A DNA stretch of 45,932 nt. Source: a virus. The stretch spans positions 1 through 45,932 of the IMG/VR virus record IMGVR_UViG_3300038701_001348; one strand, given 5' to 3'. Below, piece by piece: positions 17,310 to 23,816 of this stretch. The notes under the pieces were generated by a model. The model saw nothing but the letters and a program-made list of their open reading frames with translations, was not told the DNA's origin and did no database searches. Position 1 is the stretch's first letter. Each line of letters begins with the position of its first letter. A program made the translations under genes and the position numbers.

Positions 17310-17814
17310 GGACCTCTCCTGAGCTTCTCTTGCTAACTCTGGGGGCCCCGAGCCGAACGCCGGCTTGGGCGGGGTCAAACACCGGCTTTGCACATTCCGG
17401 AATTATTTGCCCGCGTTTTACCATCAAAAGATAGTTGTCTTCAGCAGCTCGCAGTTCGCCTTCGGATACTGGATTAGACTCGAGCTGCTTTATCTCTGCC
17501 TCTAATTGCTGAAGCGTATCCTCTAATGCATCGTCGGGCAGGCTGGACATATCCATGCTGACCTTGGGAGTATAGAACTCCTCGTGCTTCATCTCAAGCT
17601 GATCAATGCGTAGCAGGATACTTGTTGCTTGCAACCTGTGTTCTGTCTTTACGCCTGTGTCTTCCTGGGTTTTGTGTAAAAATTGAACCATATCGTTGCG
17701 AACATCGGATGACAGTTTACGGTAACGCGATATGCCATGCTTATTAATCATAGGCAGATCGTTTACCGTGAAACGGCTGATGTTATCGGGTTGTGCTACG
17801 CGATCTTTGTTCAT
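17287..17814 (-). CDS. Putative terminase small subunit
   Basis: The ATG at 17814 starts a 175-residue protein; a TTG three codons earlier is possible. An N-terminal region with basic and polar residues (INKHGISRYRKLSSDVRND) is followed by helices with HKTQEDTGVKTEHRLQA and a charged C-terminal coiled coil (LQQLEAEIKQLE). Its place immediately before the large terminase, and its helix-rich, DNA-binding-like composition, fit a small terminase that recognises the packaging site. The motif evidence is weak. It is the first gene of the minus-strand late operon and faces the divergent control region. Confidence 0.55.
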   Translation of the reverse strand: MNKDRVAQPDNISRFTVNDLPMINKHGISRYRKLSSDVRNDMVQFLHKTQEDTGVKTEHRLQATSILLRIDQLEMKHEEFYTPKVSMDMSSLPDDALEDTLQQLEAEIKQLESNPVSEGELRAAEDNYLLMVKRGQIIPECAKPVFDPAQAGVRLGAPRVSKRSSGEVRDRSPRT

Positions 17815-18022
17815 GGCTCTCAAAATTTAGGCAGAAGGCTTCCGCTGGATGTTATTGGTGCCGCCATACAGCCGGGAGTCCCGAACCCCCCGGGGGTCTG
17901 CGAGTACATTGTCATTTGCATTCAGTCGTATTGCGTCTGCGTTCGCATTATCAGCCGTCCGTTCCTGCGTTTGCGTTGTCAGTTTCACGTTGTCGCCCCA
18001 GTTTCATCCGTTCCTGGAAGGT

Positions 18023-18050
18023 ATGATATCATATGCAAAGGGCGTGCCAA
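18023..18050 (-). promoter_or_regulatory. Possible late-operon promoter
   Basis: On the minus strand TTGGCA and TATCAT are separated by 16 bases, a fair sigma-70 match, reading toward the terminase genes. The -10 lies in the palindrome TATGATATCATA, which could be a regulator site. The 200-base leader is long and no stronger match was found. Confidence 0.35.
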
Positions 18051-18122
18051 ACCGATACGGAAATCGGCGGACGCCGCGAAACTTAAACCTTGCCAGAATC
18101 GTGCCAATATCACTTCCCGACG

Positions 18123-18150
18123 TTGACCTAGGGTTCGGGGTGCATACAAT
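18123..18150 (+). promoter_or_regulatory. Candidate early promoter P1
   Basis: TTGACC and TACAAT are 16 bases apart on the plus strand, close to sigma-70 consensus. It would give a leader of about 180 bases that includes two small hairpins before the first early gene (18337). Confidence 0.55.
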
Positions 18151-18336
18151 CAGGTGTCGGCAATCAGCCGATGACAACACAACAGCCCGCGTCACGCGGT
18201 CAAAGTCTCAACGATACCTACTACGTTGTCCCTCATTGCCAACCGAATAATACTGCGGGTCCATTACACAACGGGCATGGTATATCCGTGCTGCGTAGTG
18301 CGGACATGCCATGCCATCATCCGAAAGGATTATGAT

Positions 18337-18975
18337 ATGAACATGTTCTCAAACCTGACCCCGCGTTCGGGTGGTCGCTCCTCTGGCTCGTCCGGTAAGA
18401 CTGCTGCGTTCTACGACGCGGTGGCTATCGACGCTGTCCTGGGTGGTGCGTTGGATCGGTTCAACGTTCCTGCTTCCATCAAGAAGAGCGTGTCACTGTT
18501 CGAAGCTGTGTGCTTCGAGCGGTCGTGGACGAACGGAAATCTCTCGGCGGATGCTGGACGTGATGGCATGTTCCAGTACAGCTGTCGTGAGGTGTCCTCG
18601 AAGCGTTCGCGTGCCCGTACGGGTAAGGGGGTGCCCGATAACATGGACCAGCGTATCCGCGATGCCTGGGCGTTCCTCAAGGAGGTCGCCGAGGGTGACG
18701 CTGAGCTGCCGGCATGGTGCCGGATGCAGCTGGGCTTCTGGAACCAGAAGACTGCCAGCGGCGGATACGATCCCGAGTGCCCGAACCCGACGCGAGCCGA
18801 CTGCGTGGATGCGAAGGGCCGAACCCTCACGGCTGCCGACATCGAGAGCCGTGAGGCGGACACGTGCTGCTGGGTCAACGTCTTCGAGGAGACGGACGAC
18901 GAGGATGCTGCTCGTGAGTTCATCCTCAACAACCTGACCGACGAACCGCCCACGATGGCTGACTACAAGTTTTGA
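18337..18975 (+). CDS. Early protein of unknown function
   Basis: The ATG at 18337 has an AAAGGA site seven bases upstream; the open frame extends further left but without a start signal. The 212 residues begin with a Ser- and Gly-rich flexible leader (GGRSSGSSGK), followed by a compact region with Cys (VCFERSW; later QYSCREVSSKRSRAR) and a TADIES helix, and end acidic. The Cys pattern is suggestive but not a recognised zinc motif. The gene is more GC-rich than its neighbours. As the first early gene it may take over the host, but that is context only. It is followed by a strong hairpin. Confidence 0.7.
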   Translation: MNMFSNLTPRSGGRSSGSSGKTAAFYDAVAIDAVLGGALDRFNVPASIKKSVSLFEAVCFERSWTNGNLSADAGRDGMFQYSCREVSSKRSRARTGKGVPDNMDQRIRDAWAFLKEVAEGDAELPAWCRMQLGFWNQKTASGGYDPECPNPTRADCVDAKGRTLTAADIESREADTCCWVNVFEETDDEDAAREFILNNLTDEPPTMADYKF

Positions 18976-18981
18976 ACCATC

Positions 18982-19011
18982 GGTGACGCTGGATTAACGT
19001 CCAGCGTCACC
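18982..19011 (+). terminator. Perfect 12-bp hairpin after the first early gene
   Basis: GGTGACGCTGGA and its exact inverse are separated by a six-base loop. Only a short TTTC follows, so it may be a weak terminator or an RNA-stabilising or processing hairpin. Confidence 0.65.
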
Positions 19012-19061
19012 TTTCACAACGGACCCTGCTGGCTGACGCTGGCATAATTGAAAGGAACATT

Positions 19062-19349
19062 ATGGATCACCTGTACGAGCAACTTCGCAAGTCTCCTGCC
19101 ATGTGCTACAGGCATGTGCTTAAGCATGGGGTGAATCGAGAGGATTTCAGCAACATCCGAGCTGCCATGATAGGTGGCTTTACGGTGCGGCTGGAAACTC
19201 CAACCGAATATAGTGCCGATCCCTCACTTACCCTGAGCTGTAAAAGGGGTCGCACCCTACCAAGGTGTGGTTTGTCCAGGAGGACGACAACTGCATCCGA
19301 TTCAGCTGACCCTAAGCTGCACGGTCCCAACCGAGCGTGCAGCAATTAA
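19062..19349 (+). CDS. Small early gene, probably frameshifted near 19242
   Basis: The ATG at 19062 has an AAAGGA site six bases upstream. The open frame gives 95 residues, but from about residue 61 it becomes Ser-, Arg- and Thr-rich and unlike a protein. A minus-one shift at the A4G4 run (19242-19249) instead reads HPTKVWFVQEDDNCIRFS and ends at a stop at 19307-19309, giving about 82 residues that look protein-like throughout. Either a base is missing (sequencing or mutation) or a programmed frameshift is used. The N-terminal part is helical (DHLYEQLRKSPAMCYRHVLK). No family is recognised. Confidence 0.6.
   Translation: MDHLYEQLRKSPAMCYRHVLKHGVNREDFSNIRAAMIGGFTVRLETPTEYSADPSLTLSCKRGRTLPRCGLSRRTTTASDSADPKLHGPNRACSN
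19316..19343 (+). terminator. Hairpin after the frameshifted early gene
   Basis: GCTGCACG and CGTGCAGC form an eight-base stem around a 12-base loop. There is no U-run, so it is a weak terminator or a processing hairpin. A related hairpin occurs at 19417-19439. Confidence 0.5.
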
Positions 19350-19374
19350 GTTCAACAATATATTGCATCAGTGA

Positions 19375-19403
19375 TTGACAAACGCAATCGCAGTGCCTAT
19401 AAT
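19375..19403 (+). promoter_or_regulatory. Consensus sigma-70 promoter P2
   Basis: TTGACA and TATAAT are separated by exactly 17 bases, a perfect match. It drives the next small genes from 19460. A seven-base stem-loop (TGCACGC/GCGTGCA at 19417-19439) lies in the leader. Confidence 0.92.
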
Positions 19404-19416
19404 ACAATTGGACCCA

Positions 19417-19439
19417 TGCACGCCGACGTAAAGCGTGCA
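19417..19439 (+). ncRNA. Leader hairpin downstream of promoter P2
   Basis: TGCACGC (19417-19423) pairs with GCGTGCA (19433-19439) around a nine-base loop, close to the predicted 5' end of the P2 transcript. It may protect the mRNA end. Its right arm and the following GCA recur in the hairpin at 19316-19343. Confidence 0.5.
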
Positions 19440-19459
19440 GCATTCAGAATGGTGTAACC

Positions 19460-19609
19460 ATGAGCAAGTATCAGGCGATCCGTGCGTACTTCGAGCAGGA
19501 TGGTGGCCGCAAGGTCACGATGGAGGAGCTGAAGGCTCTCGGAAAGGAGAACGCCGATGAGCTGGCTGGCCTGTGTGCCATCGAGCTCGGCGTCACGCTC
19601 AAGTCGTGA
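19460..19609 (+). CDS. Small early protein (49 aa)
   Basis: The ATG at 19460 begins a 49-residue frame directly downstream of the consensus promoter P2, ending just before a strong terminator. The protein starts MSKYQAIRAYFEQDGG, continues with a KVTMEELKALGKEN helix and ends with hydrophobic and Lys/Ser residues. It looks like a compact two-helix protein. Codon use is GC-rich and regular. No good ribosome site is visible. Being alone between promoter and terminator suggests high early expression, as for small host-takeover proteins, but no family is recognised. Confidence 0.7.
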   Translation: MSKYQAIRAYFEQDGGRKVTMEELKALGKENADELAGLCAIELGVTLKS

Positions 19610-19612
19610 CTC

Positions 19613-19646
19613 AGCAGCCATCGTGCGACAGTGCGATGGCTGTTTT
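19613..19646 (+). terminator. Rho-independent terminator
   Basis: CAGCCATCG (19615-19623) pairs with CGATGGCTG (19634-19642), extendable by G-U and A-U pairs, followed by TTTT. It would attenuate P2 transcripts after the 49-residue gene; read-through would feed the genes downstream. Confidence 0.8.
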
Positions 19647-19659
19647 AAGGAGGTGCAAT

Positions 19660-19878
19660 ATGCTCAGAGTCCAACGACGTACCCAACGTCAGGGCTGCAT
19701 ACTGAATTTCGGCGGTGAAATCATCATCGCAGAGTTGGATGCCGAACTGTCCGAACTTCGGGCCGGCATTCTTGTGCGTAGGCTCGAAGAAGTTATCCGC
19801 AACGAGCTCAGCATTCCTCAGAGGAATGACGTGCTCAAGTACACGAAGGAGACGAACGATGAGCAATCCAACGTATGA
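19660..19878 (+). CDS. Small early protein, unknown (72 aa)
   Basis: The ATG at 19660 is preceded by a perfect AAGGAGG site with a six-base gap, so it is preferred to upstream in-frame codons. The 72 residues have a basic start (MLRVQRRTQRQ), a strand FGGEIIIAELDAEL and an amphipathic helix rich in Leu, Glu and Arg. No Cys cluster or membrane segment. Its end overlaps the next gene by 20 bases. Unknown function. Confidence 0.75.
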   Translation: MLRVQRRTQRQGCILNFGGEIIIAELDAELSELRAGILVRRLEEVIRNELSIPQRNDVLKYTKETNDEQSNV

Positions 19879-20062
19879 AGCCTGGATGAAGGATGTTGAC
19901 GCTGAGATCGACGAGTTTCTTCCTGGCATGACCACGAGCGACCTCGTCGACGGTCCCAGCCGCGATGCCTACGACTCAGGCTTCGGTCCACGCGGATACC
20001 TTGAGGATCTTCGAACGTACGACGAGATTCTCGACGCTGCGATGCAACTGAAAGGTGAATGA
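19859..20062 (+). CDS. Small acidic early protein, unknown (67 aa)
   Basis: The ATG at 19859 has AAGGAG eight bases upstream and lies inside the end of the previous gene. The 67-residue product is acidic with Trp and Tyr (YEAWMKDVDAEIDEF; later GPRGYLEDLRTYDEIL). Its stop overlaps the next start. No family recognised. The small size and acidity fit a phage early modulator, which remains a guess. Confidence 0.7.
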   Translation: MSNPTYEAWMKDVDAEIDEFLPGMTTSDLVDGPSRDAYDSGFGPRGYLEDLRTYDEILDAAMQLKGE

Positions 20063-20310
20063 TGAACATTGAGAAGATGCGTGAGCTCATCAACAAGTAC
20101 GACAATCTGGCAAATACAAAAAAGGAAATCGAGGAGGCCCTTAATCTGCTGCAATCACAGCGAAGTGCCGAACCTGTCATTCGCATTTACAGCGGGGAAA
20201 AGTGCTACGGCTTCTCTTGCTTTGATCGCGAATCCCTCATGGATGCTCTGACCGAGAGAGCCCACAACATCTCGATTCAAATAGAGGCGGTGAAGGCCAA
20301 ATGCTCATAA
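20059..20310 (+). CDS. Small coiled-coil early protein (83 aa)
   Basis: ATGATG at 20059 overlaps the upstream stop, giving 83 (or 82) residues. An N-terminal helix with leucine and lysine periodicity (MRELINKYDNLANTKKEIE) continues as ALNLLQSQ, followed by a short beta hairpin with Tyr and Cys (IYSGEKCYGFSCF) and a final helix. It is probably a small helical protein with one beta hairpin. No function can be given. Confidence 0.7.
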   Translation: MMNIEKMRELINKYDNLANTKKEIEEALNLLQSQRSAEPVIRIYSGEKCYGFSCFDRESLMDALTERAHNISIQIEAVKAKCS

Positions 20311-20477
20311 CCATACTCTCAACGATCACGTTCTGTGCCGTGCTTTGGTACGGGTCACAGCCTAGCATAGCCTCTGACGACCCCAACCTTAAGAAGCTAG
20401 GCCGTCTCTGGGCCGTCGTGCTTCTACTCTCATTCGCCACCACCCTCACAGCATGGATTGAGGTTGCTAATGCCTAA
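20301..20477 (+). CDS. Small two-helix membrane protein (58 aa)
   Basis: The ATG at 20301 starts inside the end of the previous gene, with AAGG about five bases upstream. The 58 residues have one hydrophobic helix at the start (LITILSTITFCAVLWYG), a polar turn with KKLGR, and a second helix (LWAVVLLLSFATTLTAW). The stop overlaps the next start. Such early small membrane proteins can act in superinfection exclusion or as holins. The sequence gives only the topology. Confidence 0.65.
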   Translation: MLITILSTITFCAVLWYGSQPSIASDDPNLKKLGRLWAVVLLLSFATTLTAWIEVANA

Positions 20478-20784
20478 TCACCTTCCCGAACCCGACGACA
20501 TTGTGAACTACACCTGTCCATGTGGCTGCGGGCTTCGCCTGTCTCACAGGGTGTATGATCTCAAACACAAGGAAGATGCTATTGTGTTTGTCATTGATAT
20601 GAGCACCTCTGAAGTTATGATGACAATGCCCCTTGTCAAGTTCAAGAATCAAGCAAACGACCCCTTAGCCAAGGTACTGCTCATGGCCTTGCAGGATGAC
20701 GAGGCTGCAAATGACAGGGCAGCGGGTGCTCTCGGTGTAGCCAACACTCTCTGGGATAACTTCATTGCTCGGCAAGGAGCGTAA
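20470..20784 (+). CDS. Early protein with a CPCGCG motif (104 aa)
   Basis: The ATG at 20470 overlaps the end of the membrane gene and follows a GAGG site. The 104-residue protein has a Cys cluster near residues 17-21 (CPCGCG), which could bind zinc, then a VFVIDMSTSEV strand, and a helical C-terminal half ending with a LWDNFIARQ helix. The cluster has three Cys, so it may need a partner or another ligand. Unknown family. Confidence 0.7.
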   Translation: MPNHLPEPDDIVNYTCPCGCGLRLSHRVYDLKHKEDAIVFVIDMSTSEVMMTMPLVKFKNQANDPLAKVLLMALQDDEAANDRAAGALGVANTLWDNFIARQGA

Positions 20785-20786
20785 CA

Positions 20787-21014
20787 ATGATTAAGCGTAA
20801 TTGGGACAACATCGACCGTGCAGCCGAGGCTGAAGGCCGGGCCATTCGCCGAGCCAACGCTGTCCTTTGCTATTCACCCACGAAATCCAGGAAAGGCAGA
20901 GCACCCGCCAAGCGAGCACCAGCAAAGCCTCGGCCCGCAGCAAAACCCAGGAAGAAACGAGAAACAGTCAGCTTCCTCAGTACACCAGTACACAACAGTA
21001 CACCGTCCCGCTAA
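20787..21014 (+). CDS. Basic Ala/Pro/Lys-rich DNA-binding-like protein (75 aa)
   Basis: The ATG at 20787 starts three bases after the previous stop. The N-terminal 30 residues are helical (DNIDRAAEAEGRAIRRAN). The second half is a highly basic, disordered tail (KGRAPAKRAPAKPRPAAKPR) of the kind seen in histone H1-like proteins, ending in a Ser- and Thr-rich region. It likely binds nucleic acid without sequence preference. The 3' end of the gene carries three GTACAC copies that belong to the following AT-rich region. Confidence 0.65.
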   Translation: MIKRNWDNIDRAAEAEGRAIRRANAVLCYSPTKSRKGRAPAKRAPAKPRPAAKPRKKRETVSFLSTPVHNSTPSR

Positions 21015-21300
21015 CATCCATTATACCAGTATATATACTATTATATTAGTACTTCTACTACCTCCTATTGTATATATATAGAATAATGGTCAACCTGTTG
21101 TAGTCTGGTACACTGTACCCCACGCTGCACCCAGCACACCCGCTGCACCCTGCACCCTGCAGTTGTGCTCGTGGCTGCAGGGCTCGCTGCCGTAAACCTC
21201 GTAAACCTCTACGCTGTTGTCTCACTTCGCCGTGTGAAAGCAGCATTACAGTACGCCACAGCATCCGTCACAGACCTTTTGCAGTGTACACAGTACCGCA
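20980..21300. other. Candidate replication origin (AT-rich, GTACAC repeats)
   Basis: Bases 21015-21409 hold no convincing gene. In and just before this stretch the hexamer GTACAC occurs five times (20980, 20988, 20998, 21108, 21286), two of them inside palindromes (GGTACA-C-TGTACC at 21107-21119; GTGTACAC at 21284-21291). An AT-rich block about 70 bases long (21018-21087) contains the palindrome AGTATATATACT at 21028-21039. GCTGCACCC-like and GTAAACCTC direct repeats follow near 21124-21212. This pattern of repeats and an AT-rich core in a GC-balanced genome fits an origin or centromere-like site. A ParB-like gene lies 1 kb downstream. Confidence 0.45.
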
Positions 21301-21332
21301 GACGTGAGTGACGGGGAATTTCAAAGAGTGGT

Positions 21333-21361
21333 TTGACAGTGCCCAACCCAGTCGCTATAAT
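21333..21361 (+). promoter_or_regulatory. Consensus sigma-70 promoter P3
   Basis: TTGACA and TATAAT with a 17-base spacer, a perfect match, start the next early block. The predicted start lies about 42 bases before the ATG at 21410 and the AAGGAGG site at 21389. Confidence 0.92.
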
Positions 21362-21409
21362 TATAGTAGACGAAACGAACAACGCGGGAAGGAGGTTATC
21401 AGTGTTAGA

Positions 21410-21715
21410 ATGAGTAACAAGAACGCAGATACAACCCTGTTACACGAGGATCGCAGGTTTCAAGCCGTGCTGTTTGCATATGAGGCCCAAAAGCGTGTAG
21501 CTCGAAGATGGAAAGAGTGGATGGACCGGCTTGCAGCCGCTTCAATCAACGCTCGGGCCCTGGGTTGCTACGACACTGTATTTCAACAAGAAATTGTTGA
21601 AGAGGCGATTCACAATGCGGATCAAGGATATTTTGAACCCTTCAAACAGTTAGTCCTTGATTCTGAGCAATTCATCATGGAAGCGAGACTGCGTGCTAGA
21701 AACCCCGACGCTTAA
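21410..21715 (+). CDS. Early protein of unknown function (101 aa)
   Basis: The ATG at 21410 is the first gene after promoter P3, with AAGGAGG at 21389-21395. The 101 residues are mostly helical, starting MSNKNADTTLLHEDRR and continuing with a basic helix FAYEAQKRVARRWKEW, then an acidic helix, and an Arg-rich end. No motifs are recognised. Being the first gene of a promoter-driven block suggests good expression. Confidence 0.75.
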   Translation: MSNKNADTTLLHEDRRFQAVLFAYEAQKRVARRWKEWMDRLAAASINARALGCYDTVFQQEIVEEAIHNADQGYFEPFKQLVLDSEQFIMEARLRARNPDA

Positions 21716-22046
21716 ACGTCTCGGAAATTTCGAGGTCCTGGGTAAGGATAAAACCTTCTTCAGTTCCCCGATTACCCCGAAGGAACCAGCACCCTACCCT
21801 GACAAGTGCCCTCCCATGCAAGTTTGCATGGCTGACTCTGCTACCGGAGTCATCGAGATGTCATTTGTGATTCAGGGCGAAAATCTAACAGATGAGGAAA
21901 AGGAAAAACGCGGCTACGACACAGAGCACTACTATGTGAACTTTGTCAACGTACAGCCCGCGGAAGAGATTCTGGCTTTTCTCCTCGAATCGTTCGAAGA
22001 GAAGTTCAACATTGACTTTGGCTATGCCAAACGAAAGGCAGCATGA
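21693..22046 (+). CDS. Early protein of unknown function (117 aa)
   Basis: The most protein-like start is the GTG at 21693, overlapping the previous gene by 23 bases; the longer in-frame extension to 21657 lies wholly inside the upstream gene. The 117 residues contain a strand FFSSPITPKEPAPYPDK with many Pro, a Cys pair (CPPMQVC), a MSFVIQGENL strand and an acidic C-terminal half (PAEEILAFLLES). The next gene starts at its stop (ATGA), so it is probably co-translated with the ParB-like protein. No family named. Confidence 0.65.
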   Translation: MLETPTLKRLGNFEVLGKDKTFFSSPITPKEPAPYPDKCPPMQVCMADSATGVIEMSFVIQGENLTDEEKEKRGYDTEHYYVNFVNVQPAEEILAFLLESFEEKFNIDFGYAKRKAA

Positions 22047-23131
22047 ATAACGTACTTGAGAAGCAAAACGAACTGAAGAATGTGAGCATTGACAAGCTCA
22101 TCCCTGACAAGGCAGGCCTCCGCACTACCGTCGATAAGAAGCACGAAAAGTGGCCTGAGCTTGTCGCTTCCATCCGTCACTATGGTGTGCAGTCGCCCAT
22201 CTCTGTACGGCCTCACCCTGATCCCGAAGGCAGCGGTTACGCCTACATTGTCATTGACGGCTTCCACCGTCTCACCGCCGTCCAGGAGATCTATCAGACC
22301 GATGTCGAGCAGGCAGAGGCAGAGGGCGATACGCCTCCACTCCCCTATACGATCCCGGTTATGGTTCTCAACGTCGAGACCGACACCGAGGTCTACATTC
22401 GTCAGATTACTGCCAATGAGCAGACGATCAAGACGAAGCCCACGCAGCTTCGCGACCACCTTCTCGCCATCATGAGCATGGCGTACGACGAAGGCAAGGA
22501 GATTACGCAGGCGGACCTCGCCCGTAAGCTCGACGTCTCGAATGCGTGGATCAGCAACATCCTCAAGCTTCGCAACCTCGATGACAGCCTCAAGGAGAAG
22601 GTTGACAGCGGAGCCATCACCGCTTCCAACGCCTTCAACCTTGCGAAGCTCGATAAGGAGGATCAGCTTGACTTTGCTGATCGTGCCGAATCAACTAACG
22701 CTGCTGATTTCAACCATCTTATCGGCGATTGGATCAGCAAGCGTAAGCAAGCCGAGCGTGAGAATCGCCCGAAGGCCAACGAGTTTACCCTTACCACTCG
22801 ACTGTGGAAGAAGGGCGAGGTCGAGGAGCTTCACAACACGCTCAAGGACCAGCTTGAGTCCGCCGACCCCGATATGCTTGAGGCCGCAAAGGAGCGTGTT
22901 GACGAGGACAACCTCGACTTCATTCTCGGGCAGTTTTACGCTGCTCAGCGTATCCTTACCATCACCGAGGAGGATCAACGCAAGCAGCGTGAGGAATGGG
23001 ACGCACAGCAAGCCGAACGTGCCCGCAAGCGTCAGACGAAGATGGCTGAGGACGCTGCCGAATCCGCTGCCGATAAGGGTGTGAACGTGCTGGGTGGAAG
23101 CCCTGCCCCGCTGCCCATCGCTACTCGCTAA
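22043..23131 (+). CDS. ParB-like DNA-binding protein
   Basis: The 362 residues show a ParB/Srx-type N-terminal domain (IDKLIPDKAGLR, then IRHYGVQSPISVRP, and IVIDGFHRLTAV in place of the usual GERRLRA box) and a ParB helix-turn-helix from about residue 152 (ITQADLARKLDVSNAWISNI) followed by the characteristic IT-ASNAFNLAKL helix. The C-terminal third is Lys-, Arg- and Glu-rich. Such proteins bind specific DNA sites for partition, transcription control or nuclease action. It lies downstream of the repeat-rich candidate origin, which could be its target. The ATG overlaps the upstream stop. Confidence 0.85.
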   Translation: MNNVLEKQNELKNVSIDKLIPDKAGLRTTVDKKHEKWPELVASIRHYGVQSPISVRPHPDPEGSGYAYIVIDGFHRLTAVQEIYQTDVEQAEAEGDTPPLPYTIPVMVLNVETDTEVYIRQITANEQTIKTKPTQLRDHLLAIMSMAYDEGKEITQADLARKLDVSNAWISNILKLRNLDDSLKEKVDSGAITASNAFNLAKLDKEDQLDFADRAESTNAADFNHLIGDWISKRKQAERENRPKANEFTLTTRLWKKGEVEELHNTLKDQLESADPDMLEAAKERVDEDNLDFILGQFYAAQRILTITEEDQRKQREEWDAQQAERARKRQTKMAEDAAESAADKGVNVLGGSPAPLPIATR

Positions 23132-23155
23132 CGAATCTCTTTCTCTCCCGTGTAC

Positions 23156-23183
23156 CCTGGCGGTGGTTCACACTGCCGCCAGG
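23156..23183 (+). terminator. Hairpin after the ParB-like gene
   Basis: CCTGGCGG and CCGCCAGG form a perfect eight-base stem around a 12-base loop. No U-run follows, so it may be an mRNA-stabilising structure or a weak terminator. Confidence 0.55.
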
Positions 23184-23204
23184 CATTCGTATCACCAAGC
23201 ACTG

Positions 23205-23241
23205 GTTCCACCCACGCTCGAAAGGAGCAAAATGCAAGAGG
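23205..23241. repeat. 37-bp duplicated start region, copy 1
   Basis: The 37 bases from GTTCCACCCACGCTC through AAAGGAGC and the first codons (ATG CAA GAG G) are identical to 23780-23816. Each copy precedes a gene, so each carries that gene's ribosome site, start codon and first three codons. Confidence 0.95.
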
Positions 23242-23510
23242 TAATTATCCGATCCGCAGACAGTGGTGTTTGGCTTGGCAAGCTTGATACCCGTGAGGGT
23301 TCAGAGGTAAAGCTTACAGATGCAATCCGTATCTGGTACTGGAGCGGTGCCGCCAGCCTCAGTCAACTTGCTGTTGACGGGGTTAAGAACCCTGAACAGT
23401 GCAAGTTCGCCGTACCTGTGGATGTGACAGTTCTTGGCGTGTGCGAGGTTATTGTCGCCACGGATAAGGCTGTTAAGTGCATTCGAGAAGTGCCATCATG
23501 GAAGGTGTAA
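23232..23510 (+). CDS. DUF6948-like small phage protein
   Basis: The ATG at 23232 lies in the duplicated 37-bp start region with AAAGGAGC. The 92 residues match a small phage family that I know as DUF6948 (name from memory): an IIRSADSGVWLGKL strand pair, a KLTDAIRIWYWSGAASLSQLA core near 31-51, a VDVTVLGVCEVI strand, and the family's conserved end EVPSWKV. Function is unknown. The last codons overlap the start of the Gly-Tyr repeat gene. Confidence 0.75.
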   Translation: MQEVIIRSADSGVWLGKLDTREGSEVKLTDAIRIWYWSGAASLSQLAVDGVKNPEQCKFAVPVDVTVLGVCEVIVATDKAVKCIREVPSWKV

Positions 23511-23776
23511 GCGGCGACGGCTACGGCAGCGGCTACGGCAGCGGCAGCGGCTACGACGACGGCGACGGCTACGGCAGCGGCGACGGCAGCGGCACCGGCC
23601 ACGGCAGCGTAAGCGGCAGCGGCTATGGCAGCGGCTATGGCAGCGGCACCGGCTATGGCAGCGGCTATGGCAGCGGCTATGGCAGCGGCTATGGCAGCGG
23701 CTATGGCGATGGCGATGGCAGCGGCCACGGCGACGGCAGCGGCTATGGCGACGGCGACGGCACCGGCAGCGGCTAA
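23498..23776 (+). CDS. Gly-Tyr-Gly-Ser repeat protein (92 aa)
   Basis: The ATG at 23498 lies inside the end of the DUF6948-like gene, giving 92 residues. After MEGVSG nearly every second residue is Gly, in short units GYGSG and GDGSG, with Tyr, Asp and Ser in the alternate positions and a few Thr and His. The DNA is a tandem array of 6- and 12-base units such as GGCTATGGCAGC. Such sequences are disordered, can self-associate or bind calcium (Asp-Gly), and are known to sit beside DUF6948 genes in some phages (from memory, not checked). It could instead be a repeat-expanded non-functional tail, but the other frames are poly-Ala and less likely. Confidence 0.6.
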   Translation: MEGVSGDGYGSGYGSGSGYDDGDGYGSGDGSGTGHGSVSGSGYGSGYGSGTGYGSGYGSGYGSGYGSGYGDGDGSGHGDGSGYGDGDGTGSG

Positions 23777-23779
23777 TCA

Positions 23780-23816
23780 GTTCCACCCACGCTCGAAAGG
23801 AGCAAAATGCAAGAGG
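23780..23816. repeat. 37-bp duplicated start region, copy 2
   Basis: Identical to 23205-23241. It carries the ribosome site, start codon and first codons of the gene at 23807, as copy 1 does for the gene at 23232. The interval between copies is 575 bp. Confidence 0.95.

Larger units (their letters stand above)
17815..18336. promoter_or_regulatory. Divergent control region between late and early halves (522 bp)
   Basis: No convincing gene lies here. The region holds the starts of both transcription units: a plausible plus-strand promoter (18123), a weaker minus-strand promoter (18023), a 12-bp palindrome TATGATATCATA at 18022-18033, and two short hairpins: GTCGGC/GCCGA loop at 18156-18175 and CCGCG-TCA-CGCGG at 18187-18199. 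The motif CCGTTCCTG occurs twice (near 17966 and 18009). A GC palindrome (CCCCCCGGGGG) lies near 17890. This is the most likely regulatory hub of the genome. Confidence 0.6.

Noticed and set aside
21165-21311. GTG-started 48-residue hydrophobic frame in the candidate origin
   Set aside because: No ribosome site, non-ATG start and repeat-derived composition; left as non-coding.
23363-23728. Antisense poly-Ala/Ile ORF across the Gly-Tyr repeat
   Set aside because: It is the mirror of tandem GGC-TAT-type codons, has no ribosome site and runs against the local gene direction.
23520-23770. Tandem repeats as a CRISPR array
   Set aside because: Units are 6-12 bp without spacers and keep an open reading frame.
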